DNA of 33,008 nucleotides from positions 1 through 33,008 of the forward strand of contig CAYXRK010000031.1 in the NCBI GenBank assembly GCA_964467615.1, given 5' to 3'. Made by a program: the position numbers and the translations under genes. Numbering within the stretch: position 1 is the first letter of the stretch; each line of letters starts with the position of its first letter. Of this stretch, positions 17,661 to 24,937 are shown in pieces. This stretch comes from CAYXRK01 sp964467615. Lineage in GTDB: Bacteria > Hydrogenedentota > Hydrogenedentia > Hydrogenedentales > GCA-2746185. A model generated the notes under the pieces. It had not been told where the DNA came from. It made no database searches and saw only the letters and a list, made by a program, of their open reading frames with translations.

Positions 17661-19604
17661 GTGTGGACGTATGTGTACAACGCGAACGGGCAGGTGGAGG
17701 ACTACGAGCACCCGAACTTGATGAAGACGTTCTATTCCTACGACACGCGGTCGCGGCTTTACAAGATCGAACACAAGGACGGGACGACGGTCAAGGAGAG
17801 TTTCCTGTACGCGCTCGATGACGCCGGGAACATCACGAAGACGACGCAGGCGGACGGGTCGTATTGGGACTATACGTATGATGGACGGTATCGGCTGATC
17901 ACGGCGATTCGGAACAACAAGTCGAGCCCGACGATTTCGGCGAAGTACGCGTACACCTACGACGCCGGGGACAACCTCGTCACTAAGAAGCAGCCGTATT
18001 TCGACGATTGGAACAATGGGACGATCGCGGCGGGCTGGTCGTTTCACAACGGGCCGTTCACGGAGGCGAACGGGTACGTCAAGCCGCCGGTCGACAGCAG
18101 TTGGAAGGGAATGTACCGCGCACAAACGGACGGGAACAATGAGTTGCGGTTTTCATATCAGCCGGACGACACGAACGGCTACATCCTCGCCTATCCGCGC
18201 TACGAGAGCAGTTCGAGCTATGTCGCGGTGTATTTCACGACGACGTACGTGGCCCTCCGCAAAGGCGTCGGCGGCACGCACACGTGGATGCAGGACAACA
18301 CGTCCGCCGGGCACAGTTCGGGCGTAAAGTACAATGTGCGCATTGTGGCGGACGGCGAGAACGTGTACGTGTACCGAGGCGTGGACGGTCAGGCGATGAC
18401 GTTAATTTGTTCGACGTCGCCGCCGTTGAACGTGTCGGACATGACGACGACGGACCAGTCGCGGATCGATTTCGCGGGGGACTCGAATTTCCGGATTGAC
18501 GATTACCAACTGGTATCGACGAACAGTTCGGGCACGGTGGCGTACGCGTACACCGTCGCGAACGAACTCACGAAGATGACAGACGTTGACGGCGACACCA
18601 TGTTCACGTACGACGCTTGGGGCCGGACGGTGAGCAAGTACCGCGCGATCGCCGGCGGGAGCGTCGGCGCGGCGTATGCCTATAAGTACGGGAGCAAGCT
18701 GAGCAAGGTCACGTCGACCATGTATGACGAGGGCACCGTGACTTACAACTATCGCGTGGACGGGAAACGACACACGAGACAAGTAGGCGCGGGGGCCGTG
18801 ACGACGTACAATTGGGAGGCGGGGTGGAACATGGTCAGCGAGCAAGTCGGCTCGACGCTCACGCGGACATATGTTGGAGATCTCGCGCACGTCGATGGGG
18901 CCACGCCCTCGAGCGGCGCGTACGCGTATTATATGCACGACAACCTCGGCTCGACGCGCGCGCTGTACAACCAGTCCAAGGTCCTCACGGATTCGTTCGA
19001 GTACGATCCCTACGGCGGGGCGTACCTTACCTCTGGCGCTGCGGACATCACCTACCGCTACACGGGTCACACGTGGGACTCCACGAGCCAACTGTACTAC
19101 GCGCCGTATAGATACTACTCGGCCGCGGCGGCGCGGTGGATGACGAGGGACCCAATGGGTATGGTCGACGGACCGAATCGCTACGCTTACGTGAAATCGC
19201 GTCCAATAAACATTTTCGATCTGTTGGGATTGGCCGGATCAGAGTTGTGTATCCCACTTTGGTCTTCGGAAAAGGTGTTAAGCGAAGAACTACTGACAGA
19301 CGTAGTGTACGAGGTTTACTGGGGCTTTGGCGGATACCTTGCAGTTTTTCAAAAATTTGCTAAATATAGACAGAAAATCGAAATAACTACTACGTATCTG
19401 TGTTTTGTTGATGACGATTGTGGGCACATCACTACCGACTTTAAAAAGAAAAGGAAGATAAAGACGGAGGACACTTTGAGGTACGTAGGTGCGAGAAGTG
19501 CTGTAGGGCAGCGGTCTGGGGAGGGAACGTATTGTGCTGATAATCCATGGACTGAAGATGAAGACAAGTGGTGCAATTGGGAACCACCAGACTTTCCAGA
19601 TTGA
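17661..19604 (+). CDS. orphan RHS 3' segment with its own C-terminal tip (headless rhs cassette)
   Basis: An open frame of 647 codons with RHS homology from the junction at about 17640 onward. It repeats the last part of the complete RHS protein: YD repeats, the beta-sandwich insert, the RHS core end (RYTGHTWD, RYYSAAAARWM), and DLLGL at 520-524 from the GTG at 17661. It lacks the signal peptide, the TPR-like and C39 domains and most YD repeats, and has no evident promoter; the GTG follows a G-run that is not a clear ribosome site. It is probably silent unless recombined behind the full gene. The 123-residue tip after DLLGL is unrelated to tip 1: it is rich in aromatic and charged residues, with several Cys, a KKKRKIK basic patch and a C-terminal WCNWEPPDFPD. 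I do not recognise a toxin family. The DNA of the tip is AT-richer than the core. Confidence 0.8.
   Translation: MWTYVYNANGQVEDYEHPNLMKTFYSYDTRSRLYKIEHKDGTTVKESFLYALDDAGNITKTTQADGSYWDYTYDGRYRLITAIRNNKSSPTISAKYAYTYDAGDNLVTKKQPYFDDWNNGTIAAGWSFHNGPFTEANGYVKPPVDSSWKGMYRAQTDGNNELRFSYQPDDTNGYILAYPRYESSSSYVAVYFTTTYVALRKGVGGTHTWMQDNTSAGHSSGVKYNVRIVADGENVYVYRGVDGQAMTLICSTSPPLNVSDMTTTDQSRIDFAGDSNFRIDDYQLVSTNSSGTVAYAYTVANELTKMTDVDGDTMFTYDAWGRTVSKYRAIAGGSVGAAYAYKYGSKLSKVTSTMYDEGTVTYNYRVDGKRHTRQVGAGAVTTYNWEAGWNMVSEQVGSTLTRTYVGDLAHVDGATPSSGAYAYYMHDNLGSTRALYNQSKVLTDSFEYDPYGGAYLTSGAADITYRYTGHTWDSTSQLYYAPYRYYSAAAARWMTRDPMGMVDGPNRYAYVKSRPINIFDLLGLAGSELCIPLWSSEKVLSEELLTDVVYEVYWGFGGYLAVFQKFAKYRQKIEITTTYLCFVDDDCGHITTDFKKKRKIKTEDTLRYVGARSAVGQRSGEGTYCADNPWTEDEDKWCNWEPPDFPD
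18271..18511 (+). repeat. 241-bp tract identical to 15614-15854
   Basis: Base-by-base comparison of the two beta-sandwich regions shows no difference over 241 bp. The flanks differ at many, mostly synonymous, sites: for example, the base just before the tract is A at 15613 and G at 18270, and the base just after is C at 15855 and G at 18512. Such a block of identity inside diverged copies is the mark of recent gene conversion or crossing-over between the complete rhs gene and the orphan copy. Confidence 0.85.
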
Positions 19605-19614
19605 GAAATGCTAT

Positions 19615-20100
19615 ATGCGTCGTGGAGTACATGCAAAGCGGTATGGTCCAATCAGTTCCCTCCTTTGGCTTTTGCTTTTATGCGTCGACTGTTCAAAGGA
19701 ATACTATCGTCCGCTTGAATTTTCAGGAATTGTAGTTGAATCTTTAAGCCGAACTCCTGTCAAAACATTTGAATTGGCATGCAAGCGAGGAAAAGCACGC
19801 GAAGACCAATTTTGGACCACCTACTACCAAACCGAACACAAGTCCACAATAATCGATCCGAATCAGCCAGAGGATTTTGTTCTTTTTACAAACGACGAAG
19901 GATTTTTTTCGTTGCAAGTTCCAGAGCCAGGGAAGTACACCTTGTTCGTTCGAGCACCGGGCTATGAACTTACGAGGAGAACATTCGATGTGAACAAAAA
20001 ACTCGTCGGCCAAATTCAAGTAGAATTGACGAAAGTCCCAGAGAAGGAATTGGGTACCACTTTGTTGCTGAACAAATCTCGTGAAGAAATAACGCGGTGA
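19615..20100 (+). CDS. putative lipoprotein with a carboxypeptidase-regulatory-like beta domain; candidate immunity protein for tip 2
   Basis: 161 residues from the ATG at 19615, 10 nt after the stop of the orphan rhs. The N-terminus has basic residues, then a leucine-rich core (SSLLWLLLLCVDCSKE). One of its two Cys could be lipidated, though neither fits the lipobox well. The mature part opens with FSGIVVESLSRTPVKTFELACK and continues with DEGFFSLQVPEPGKYTLFVRAPGYE, a CarboxypepD_reg-like (transthyretin-type) beta-sandwich. The base composition is markedly AT-richer than the RHS core (27 G+C of 60 at 19801-19860 and 21 of 60 at 19861-19920, against 34 of 60 at 18361-18420). Its location fits an immunity protein acting outside the inner membrane, but this is inference; it could also be a cargo gene. 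Confidence 0.7.
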   Translation: MRRGVHAKRYGPISSLLWLLLLCVDCSKEYYRPLEFSGIVVESLSRTPVKTFELACKRGKAREDQFWTTYYQTEHKSTIIDPNQPEDFVLFTNDEGFFSLQVPEPGKYTLFVRAPGYELTRRTFDVNKKLVGQIQVELTKVPEKELGTTLLLNKSREEITR

Positions 20101-20160
20101 ATAGTGGGAGATTTGGGACAGCTACTTATCTTTTGACGCCTCTGAGTAACGTTACTATAT

Positions 20161-20214
20161 TCCAGTCCAGACTATACCTATGACCAATTGGGGCGTATTT
20201 TTACGATAACATTG
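20161..20214 (+). pseudogene. scrap of a YD repeat
   Basis: One frame reads PDYTYDQLGRIFTIT, a good single YD-repeat match (Y-x-Y-D-x-L-G-R), with stops close upstream and no RHS similarity after it. It lies just before DUF2723 fragment 2 and may be the trace of another rhs rearrangement. A single motif of this length could still be chance. Confidence 0.35.
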
Positions 20215-20278
20215 ACCGCACTACGACGGTGGCGGCGGGAGCGAGCGACCGACGAAAGCTTCCGCTGGGTACGGTTGA

Positions 20279-20502
20279 CGGAGTCGGCAACCCCGGGACG
20301 ATGGGTTGAGGAATCGGCGGTGTTGCGGAGGGTATCGCCGCAGTTGGGTTCGGCACGCTGGGGGCTTCGGGTTCATTCGCTTGCTTTCCTTGACCCTGAT
20401 TGAGGATGGTCGTCAGGTCTGGCTGGCGAGGTCTAGGCTGAGCGATTGCTGGAAATATATTTGGGTCACGTCCGGCATGTTCTTCTCGTTCAAGTAGACC
20501 AT
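20279..20502 (-). pseudogene. inverted 3' fragment 2 of the DUF2723/TPR gene, frameshifted
   Basis: The minus strand encodes MVYLNEKNMPDVTQIYFQQ in one frame and then QPDLTTILNQGQGKQANEPE to PGLPTP in another. Next to fragment 1, one base is missing near 20430 (CTCGCCAGCC against CTCGACCAGCC on the coding strand), which explains the frame change. The stop codon has also been lost, so the frame runs on into unrelated sequence. It is a decaying copy of the end of the gene at 21106-23598. Confidence 0.85.
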
Positions 20503-20503
20503 C

Positions 20504-21139
20504 ACCACGTCGGGGGGCAAGGAGTGGGTCTACACGTACAACGCGAACGGGCAGGTGGCGGACTACACGCACCCGAACGGCATGAAAACGTGGTATTCCT
20601 ACGACGAGCGATCGCGATTGACGAAAATCGAACACAAGGACGGCACGACGGTCAAAGAGAGCTTCCTGTACGCGCTGGATGACGCGGGGAACATCACGAA
20701 GACGACGCAGGCGGACGGGTCGTATTGGGACTACACGTACGACGGGCGATACCGCCTGATTACGGCCATCCGGAACAACAAGTCGAGCCCCACGATTTCG
20801 GCGACGTATGCGTACGCGTACGATGCGGGCGATAACCTCACCGCCAAGACACAGCCGTACTTCGACGATTGGAACAACGGCACGATTGCCACGGGCTGGT
20901 CGCAGTACAATGGGCCGTTTGTTGAGGCGAACGGGTACGTCAAGCCGCCGGTGAACAGCAATTGGAAGGCGATTTATCGGACGCAGACGGACGCGAACAA
21001 TGAGTTGCGGTTCTCGTACACGCCGGACGACACGAACGGGTACATTCTGGCGTATCCAGGGTACACTTACCCTGTACCGTGGCGTGGACGCGCGATACCA
21101 GTTCGTTACGGCGACGGCAACCCTGGGACAACAGGCTGA
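20504..21139 (+). pseudogene. RHS segment 3, internally deleted and tipless
   Basis: From the second junction the frame reads ITTSGGKEWVYTYNANGQV, then the same YD repeats and the start of the beta-sandwich insert as in copies 1 and 2 (DDWNNGTIATGW, ending near NGYILAYPG at about 21058). After that the match to the insert breaks off. About 20 bp later a short piece matching the later YRGVDGQ segment appears in another frame (LYRGVDARYQ, near 21075-21105), so an internal deletion has occurred. The RHS core end, tip and immunity gene are all missing. The DNA then runs straight into the 3' end of the intact DUF2723 gene, which the open frame overlaps antisense. Confidence 0.85.
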
Positions 21140-21334
21140 GGCATGGGCGGTGCGGCCGATGGTATCGACGCAGTTGGGTTCGGCACGCTGGGGACTTCGG
21201 GTTCGTTCGCTTGCTTTGCTTGATCCTGCTTTAGAATGACCATTAGATCTGGCTGGTCGGGGTTGAGGCTCAGAGACTGCTGAAAATACACTTGGGCCAC
21301 GTCCGGCGAGTGCTTCTCGTTCAGGTACACCATT
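20504..21334 (+). repeat. tandem amplification unit 3 (shortened)
   Basis: Unit 3 is about 831 bp long against 2657 and 2861 bp for units 1 and 2. Its right end is the ancestral breakpoint inside the intact DUF2723 gene (21327-21339), where that gene continues instead of switching to rhs sequence. About 2 kb with the tip and immunity genes has been deleted. Confidence 0.65.
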
Positions 21335-23598
21335 CCCGCCTCACGAAACAATTTGTCGTCCTGCGGCTCAAGCCGGATCAGGTTCTGGATGACCTTCAGC
21401 GCGTCGTCGGGCCTGCTCATCTTCTTCAAACATTCGACGCTCATGAGCAGGTCCCGTTTCGTCGCTTTGCCGATCGCGCCCAACTGGTCGAACTGCTCGT
21501 ACGCCTGCGCGACGTTTCCCGACTGCATGAAGACTTGTGCGAGATTGCGCAGTCCGGTGTCGTACTTCGGGTCCGCTTCCAAGGTCTTTGCGTAGAAACC
21601 GGCTGCTTCCTTGAACGCTCCGTGCTCGGCGCAGGCGCTCCCGGCGTTATTGAGCGCCTCCTTTGCCTCTCGAAGGACCAGGACGGACTTTGCGAGCGCC
21701 TTCACACCTTCGTCCATCTCGCCCAGGCCCAGCAGCTCCCGCCCCCGGGCGAACCAATAGTCCGCCAATATTAGCTCCGCGCTGTAGTCGCCGCGCGCAT
21801 CGGCGGTTTCGAGAGTTTTCCATTCGTACTGCGACCAGTAATCGGGGCTGATCCATTCCTCGCCGCTGCGCTTAACGCGATACAGCAGCCCCGCGTCGAC
21901 CATCTGCGTTCCCGGCAGCCCGTGCATATCCCGCTTCCTGGTGGAGTACACCGGCCGGTCCGTATTGGTGATGATCCAATCCTCGATCTGTTGCTCCTGG
22001 GCCTCGTTCGGGATTTTGTTAAAATGCCGCGTCGTGCTCCGTGGCATATCGGCGTACACGGGTTGTTCGGGGTAGCCGTATTTGTTTGCAATAGTCACGT
22101 CGGGGCGGACTCCCTCGACGGCCTGCAAGTAGATCGCCGGGAATGTAGCGTGGTCGGCCTCGGGGAAGTAGATCGTGTTCGGTTCCATCGTCTTGAACGC
22201 GTTCATCGCATAGTCGTAGGCGAAGTAGTACTCCGACTTGTCGTTAGAGTAGTAATTCGCTGCCGCGGGGATCACGCCACACGCGATGACCATCGGTATG
22301 GCGGCCGGCACCATGGACGCGTCACGCCAGTGCATTTGGGCCAATCCGCCTATGACCGCGCCGATAAGCAGTGCCGCGACAATATACGCCGGAATCCAAA
22401 ACACGCCATTGACCCAGATGTCCCTGTGGGTGATCTCGAAATTCGTTATGAGGATGAACCCAAAACTCATCGCCGCGAACACCGCAGCCAGAAACACGGT
22501 CCAATGTCGGTTCCGCCGCCAGAGCACTCCCGCACCTGCGACCGGGAGCCATGCGAGCCACCACGTCCACTGTTTGCCGAACTCACCTAAGAACACACCG
22601 ATCTGCTCCACGAATCGGGCAGGCGTCCGCGGTTGTTCCTTAAGCCCGAAGGTATACTGCTTGCGCGTGACCACGTCCTTGAAGTTCTCCCAGGTTTCCG
22701 GGTTGCCCCAGTCGACGGGGGGATTCGCGGCCGAGCGAATTGGCAAGTACGCGTAGACTGTCAACATCGACAGCGCGAGCAACGTGCATGCCGCGTAGAG
22801 CTTCCAGCGCCGCCACGGCTCCCTGTCCACGCTGAGGACAAACAATACGAATAGCGGCCCGAGCAAGAGCATCGTGTTGTGATTGCACAGACTCAGACCG
22901 TAGACGACGGCGAAGACGAGCAGGACCGAATTGCGGTGAGTTTCGTACCAAACGTAAAGGAGGAATACGCACAGGACAAGGAAGAGCGAGTTCAGTCCGT
23001 ACACTTCGGCTATGACGGCCTGCTCCCAAAACTCGCGTGAAAACGCTAAAGCGACACCCGCCGTGGCCCCTCCGATCGCGCTTCTCGTGAGCTTCATTGC
23101 CAAAAGAGCGACCAGAAAAACCGCAGCGGACGAAAAAGCCGCCGATGCGAGCGCCACTCGCCACGCCACCGAGCCGTGCGGAATGTACGTAAACGGGTGC
23201 GTGAACAGACACCAAATTGGATATCCGGGCGGATGCGGGATTCCTAGTGTGTACGCCGCGGTGGTCAGCTCTCCGCTGTCTTCGCCCGTCACCGTGGGCG
23301 GCAATTCAATTGCATACACCGTAAGCGCGATTGCGGCGACGAGAGCGGCCGTAAGATAGTGACGCAGTACCAACTCGATTCGGGCAGACGGGGCCGGAAT
23401 GTGGCCCGTAAAGGGTGGGAGTTCGACCTCTTGACGGGCGATACCTTCCAGTTCCTCAGGCGTTCGGCGCAATCCGAGACGCTTCAACTCCTCCCGTACT
23501 TCGTCCTTGCCGATCCCGAGTGCCTTCGTGAGTTTGGCATCGGTAAAGTCGCGGTAATGCGCCCGCAGATACGCTCGTTTCACCCTCGATAGCTTCAT
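21106..23598 (-). CDS. DUF2723 membrane protein with C-terminal TPR repeats
   Basis: 830 residues from the ATG at 23598; a GTG at 23625 adds nine residues, and neither start has a clear ribosome site. The first 55 residues are basic and helical (LSRVKRAYLRAHYRDF, then KLTKALGIGKDEVREELKRLGL) and look like a helix-turn-helix segment. From about 75 follows a polytopic membrane domain with the DUF2723 signature GEDSGELTTAAYTLGIPHPPG (105-125), probably a GT-C-like or O-mannosyltransferase-like fold with Asp at the catalytic position of the first loop. The C-terminal third has at least three TPR repeats (GREL to GEMDEGVKALAKS, AFKEAAGFYAKTLEADP, NVAQAYEQFDQLG) and then a Pro-rich tail ending PGLPSP. 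It is convergent to the rhs array, and its 3' end is duplicated twice inside that array. It may glycosylate exported proteins or build polymers (inference). Confidence 0.85.
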   Translation of the reverse strand: MKLSRVKRAYLRAHYRDFTDAKLTKALGIGKDEVREELKRLGLRRTPEELEGIARQEVELPPFTGHIPAPSARIELVLRHYLTAALVAAIALTVYAIELPPTVTGEDSGELTTAAYTLGIPHPPGYPIWCLFTHPFTYIPHGSVAWRVALASAAFSSAAVFLVALLAMKLTRSAIGGATAGVALAFSREFWEQAVIAEVYGLNSLFLVLCVFLLYVWYETHRNSVLLVFAVVYGLSLCNHNTMLLLGPLFVLFVLSVDREPWRRWKLYAACTLLALSMLTVYAYLPIRSAANPPVDWGNPETWENFKDVVTRKQYTFGLKEQPRTPARFVEQIGVFLGEFGKQWTWWLAWLPVAGAGVLWRRNRHWTVFLAAVFAAMSFGFILITNFEITHRDIWVNGVFWIPAYIVAALLIGAVIGGLAQMHWRDASMVPAAIPMVIACGVIPAAANYYSNDKSEYYFAYDYAMNAFKTMEPNTIYFPEADHATFPAIYLQAVEGVRPDVTIANKYGYPEQPVYADMPRSTTRHFNKIPNEAQEQQIEDWIITNTDRPVYSTRKRDMHGLPGTQMVDAGLLYRVKRSGEEWISPDYWSQYEWKTLETADARGDYSAELILADYWFARGRELLGLGEMDEGVKALAKSVLVLREAKEALNNAGSACAEHGAFKEAAGFYAKTLEADPKYDTGLRNLAQVFMQSGNVAQAYEQFDQLGAIGKATKRDLLMSVECLKKMSRPDDALKVIQNLIRLEPQDDKLFREAGMVYLNEKHSPDVAQVYFQQSLSLNPDQPDLMVILKQDQAKQANEPEVPSVPNPTASIPSAAPPMPQPVVPGLPSP

Positions 23599-23677
23599 AC
23601 CGCAAGGGTAACAATTGTCGCTCACAACTATCGAGTTCAGCGGGCAGCCGAGAGTCCTACTGGTTCTGGCGGAGAGC

Positions 23678-24139
23678 TTATTTTCGATTCCAGGTGTAGG
23701 GTGACGACCACACGTCGTCGAGCACGTTATCGTACCAAGTGCAATTGCCGGTCATGTGACGGGAGTTTGCGCTGATTTTCAGCACGAACGTCCCGGTTCC
23801 CGCCAAGACGTGAGAATCTACTCGCCTGAAGGTCCCGTAAAACGCGTTGCGCTTGATCACTCCTCGGTATATGAAGGGGTCGCCGGGTTCACCATGAATA
23901 TGGCCCCTTCCCCTCACAAACCGGCCAAACTGATCGAGTGTGGCATCAATCGCGACAGGTCGAGAGCTGCCGTTGCGAGTCGGATCGTCGAAGCGGACCA
24001 CCCACGCGCTGCCCAATTGGGGAACATCGCTGACTAAGCGCGCACACAGCCGGACCACTCGGCGTTGCAGGCCGGGTGCGAGAACGCGAGCAAGAACAGC
24101 GAGGACATAGACGATGCTGTCCCGTAAGTGTTGTTTCAT
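23678..24139 (-). CDS. unknown small beta-rich protein
   Basis: 153 residues, family not recognised. The N-terminus (about 1-35) is a basic amphipathic or hydrophobic helix (SIVYVLAVLARVLAPGLQRRVVRL) that may anchor it to the membrane. The rest is rich in short beta strands with glycines: GRGHIHGEPGD, then YRGVIKRNAFYGTFRRVD, then GTGTFVLKISANSRHMTGNCTW, ending DDVWSSPYTWNRK. This resembles a small calycin-like or antiparallel barrel. Its ATG overlaps the stop of the GNAT gene by 4 nt, so the two are translationally coupled. The function is unknown. Confidence 0.7.
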   Translation of the reverse strand: MKQHLRDSIVYVLAVLARVLAPGLQRRVVRLCARLVSDVPQLGSAWVVRFDDPTRNGSSRPVAIDATLDQFGRFVRGRGHIHGEPGDPFIYRGVIKRNAFYGTFRRVDSHVLAGTGTFVLKISANSRHMTGNCTWYDNVLDDVWSSPYTWNRK

Positions 24140-24786
24140 ACATGGGTAGTTAGTTCCTTACAGTAGACGACCATGTCGCCACCGTTAGGAAGATAGGATT
24201 CGACCGCACCCGTCTGCGCGAAGCCTTTGGCTTGATAGAACGCGCGGGCCGCAGTGAATTCTGGAGTGGAGTAAGTTTCGATGTAGAGTTTCGCATAGCC
24301 AAGTTTTGTCGCACGGTCGATGATGTAGTCCAACAAGCGCTTGCCGAGCCCCATCCCACGATGGTTCGGGTCAATCGCGAACCAAGCGAGCCAGACATTT
24401 TCCGCAGGTCCCCACACGTACTGATGGAGTCCTACGATGCCTTGGATCGCATCACCTTCGGCTAGTACGTAGTAGACCCGGCCGTCATCGAGAGCGTGCT
24501 GCTTGCAGGAGACGTGAAAATCAAGAGTCTTCCGCGCTTGCTCGGCCTCGTCCGAGTTCATCGCGCTACCGATGAGGCGGACTACGGATTCGATTTCTTG
24601 CTCGCCGAGCGGCCGCAACACCCCCTGACCATTGGGTGCGTGATACGTACCTTCATAACGAAGGGACTGGGAGTCGAGCCGACGATCTTGGCCACGAGGC
24701 CTCGACCACACTCCCCGTATACGAGGAATTGTATCCTCTATGACGATTTCCCACAAGCGGGAAAGCAATGAAATTATTGGCAACAC
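24136..24786 (-). CDS. GNAT-family N-acetyltransferase
   Basis: The GNAT fold is clear from GVLRPLGEQEIESVVRLI (about 55-72) to the end. The acetyl-CoA-binding motif is AIDPNHRGMGLGKRLLD (137-153, pyrophosphate loop R-G-M-G-L-G at 143-148), followed by KLYIETYSTPEFTAARAFYQAKGF, the usual last strand and helix. It transfers an acetyl group from acetyl-CoA to an amine; the substrate cannot be told. The coordinates give the outermost frame start (GTG at 24786). The first 55 residues do not resemble the family and coincide with a GC-rich hairpin at 24669-24716, so translation more likely begins at the GTG or TTG of residues 56-57 (24621 or 24618). It is coupled to the small beta-rich gene and divergent from the Xre regulator. 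Confidence 0.85.
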   Translation of the reverse strand: MLPIISLLSRLWEIVIEDTIPRIRGVWSRPRGQDRRLDSQSLRYEGTYHAPNGQGVLRPLGEQEIESVVRLIGSAMNSDEAEQARKTLDFHVSCKQHALDDGRVYYVLAEGDAIQGIVGLHQYVWGPAENVWLAWFAIDPNHRGMGLGKRLLDYIIDRATKLGYAKLYIETYSTPEFTAARAFYQAKGFAQTGAVESYLPNGGDMVVYCKELTTHV

Positions 24787-24861
24787 GACACTGGAACGTC
24801 GTCGCAGAATTGCGAAATGACATTCAACCTGAAACGTTGGTGAGTCTCTTTATGACCGAAT

Positions 24862-24903
24862 ACGAAGCAAACTTCGTCTAACTCTATACGAAGTATACTT
24901 CGT
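24862..24903. promoter_or_regulatory. paired palindromic operators before an Xre regulator
   Basis: Two copies of TACGAAG-N4-CTTCGT lie 26 bp apart: core 24862-24877 (centre CAAA) and 24888-24903 (ACGAAGTATACTTCGT, a perfect 16-bp palindrome). A TATACT hexamer at 24894-24899 inside the second copy could be the -10 box, so a bound repressor would block it. Their position 34 bp before the ATG at 24938 fits autoregulation by the adjacent HTH protein and perhaps joint control of the divergent GNAT gene. Confidence 0.6.
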
Positions 24904-24937
24904 GTTCAAGAGCGAGTTTCTTCCCTATGCTTTCGGG

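Larger units (their letters stand above)
17643..20503 (+). repeat. tandem amplification unit 2
   Basis: This unit carries an rhs 3' half, tip 2, a lipoprotein gene, a YD-repeat scrap and inverted DUF2723 fragment 2. The matching rhs positions in units 2 and 3 are 2861 bp apart (for example 17681 to 20542), equal to the unit length. Its left junction (17635-17647) and right junction (20496-20508) switch from DUF2723 to rhs sequence at the same point: both carry the DUF2723 base at position 5 of the 13-nt match and the rhs base at position 9. Confidence 0.75.

Noticed and set aside
24669..24716. Possible tRNA gene on the minus strand (GGCTCGACTCCC resembles a T-arm).
   Set aside because: The T-stem does not pair (GTCGG against CCCAG), and no acceptor or anticodon arm can be drawn.
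24862..24903. Resemblance to a loxP site (ACTTCGT and TATACGAAGT arms facing each other at 24871-24894).
   Set aside because: The spacer between arms is 4 bp instead of 8, the arms are imperfect, and the same bases are better explained by two regularly spaced operator palindromes. No Cre-type recombinase is present.
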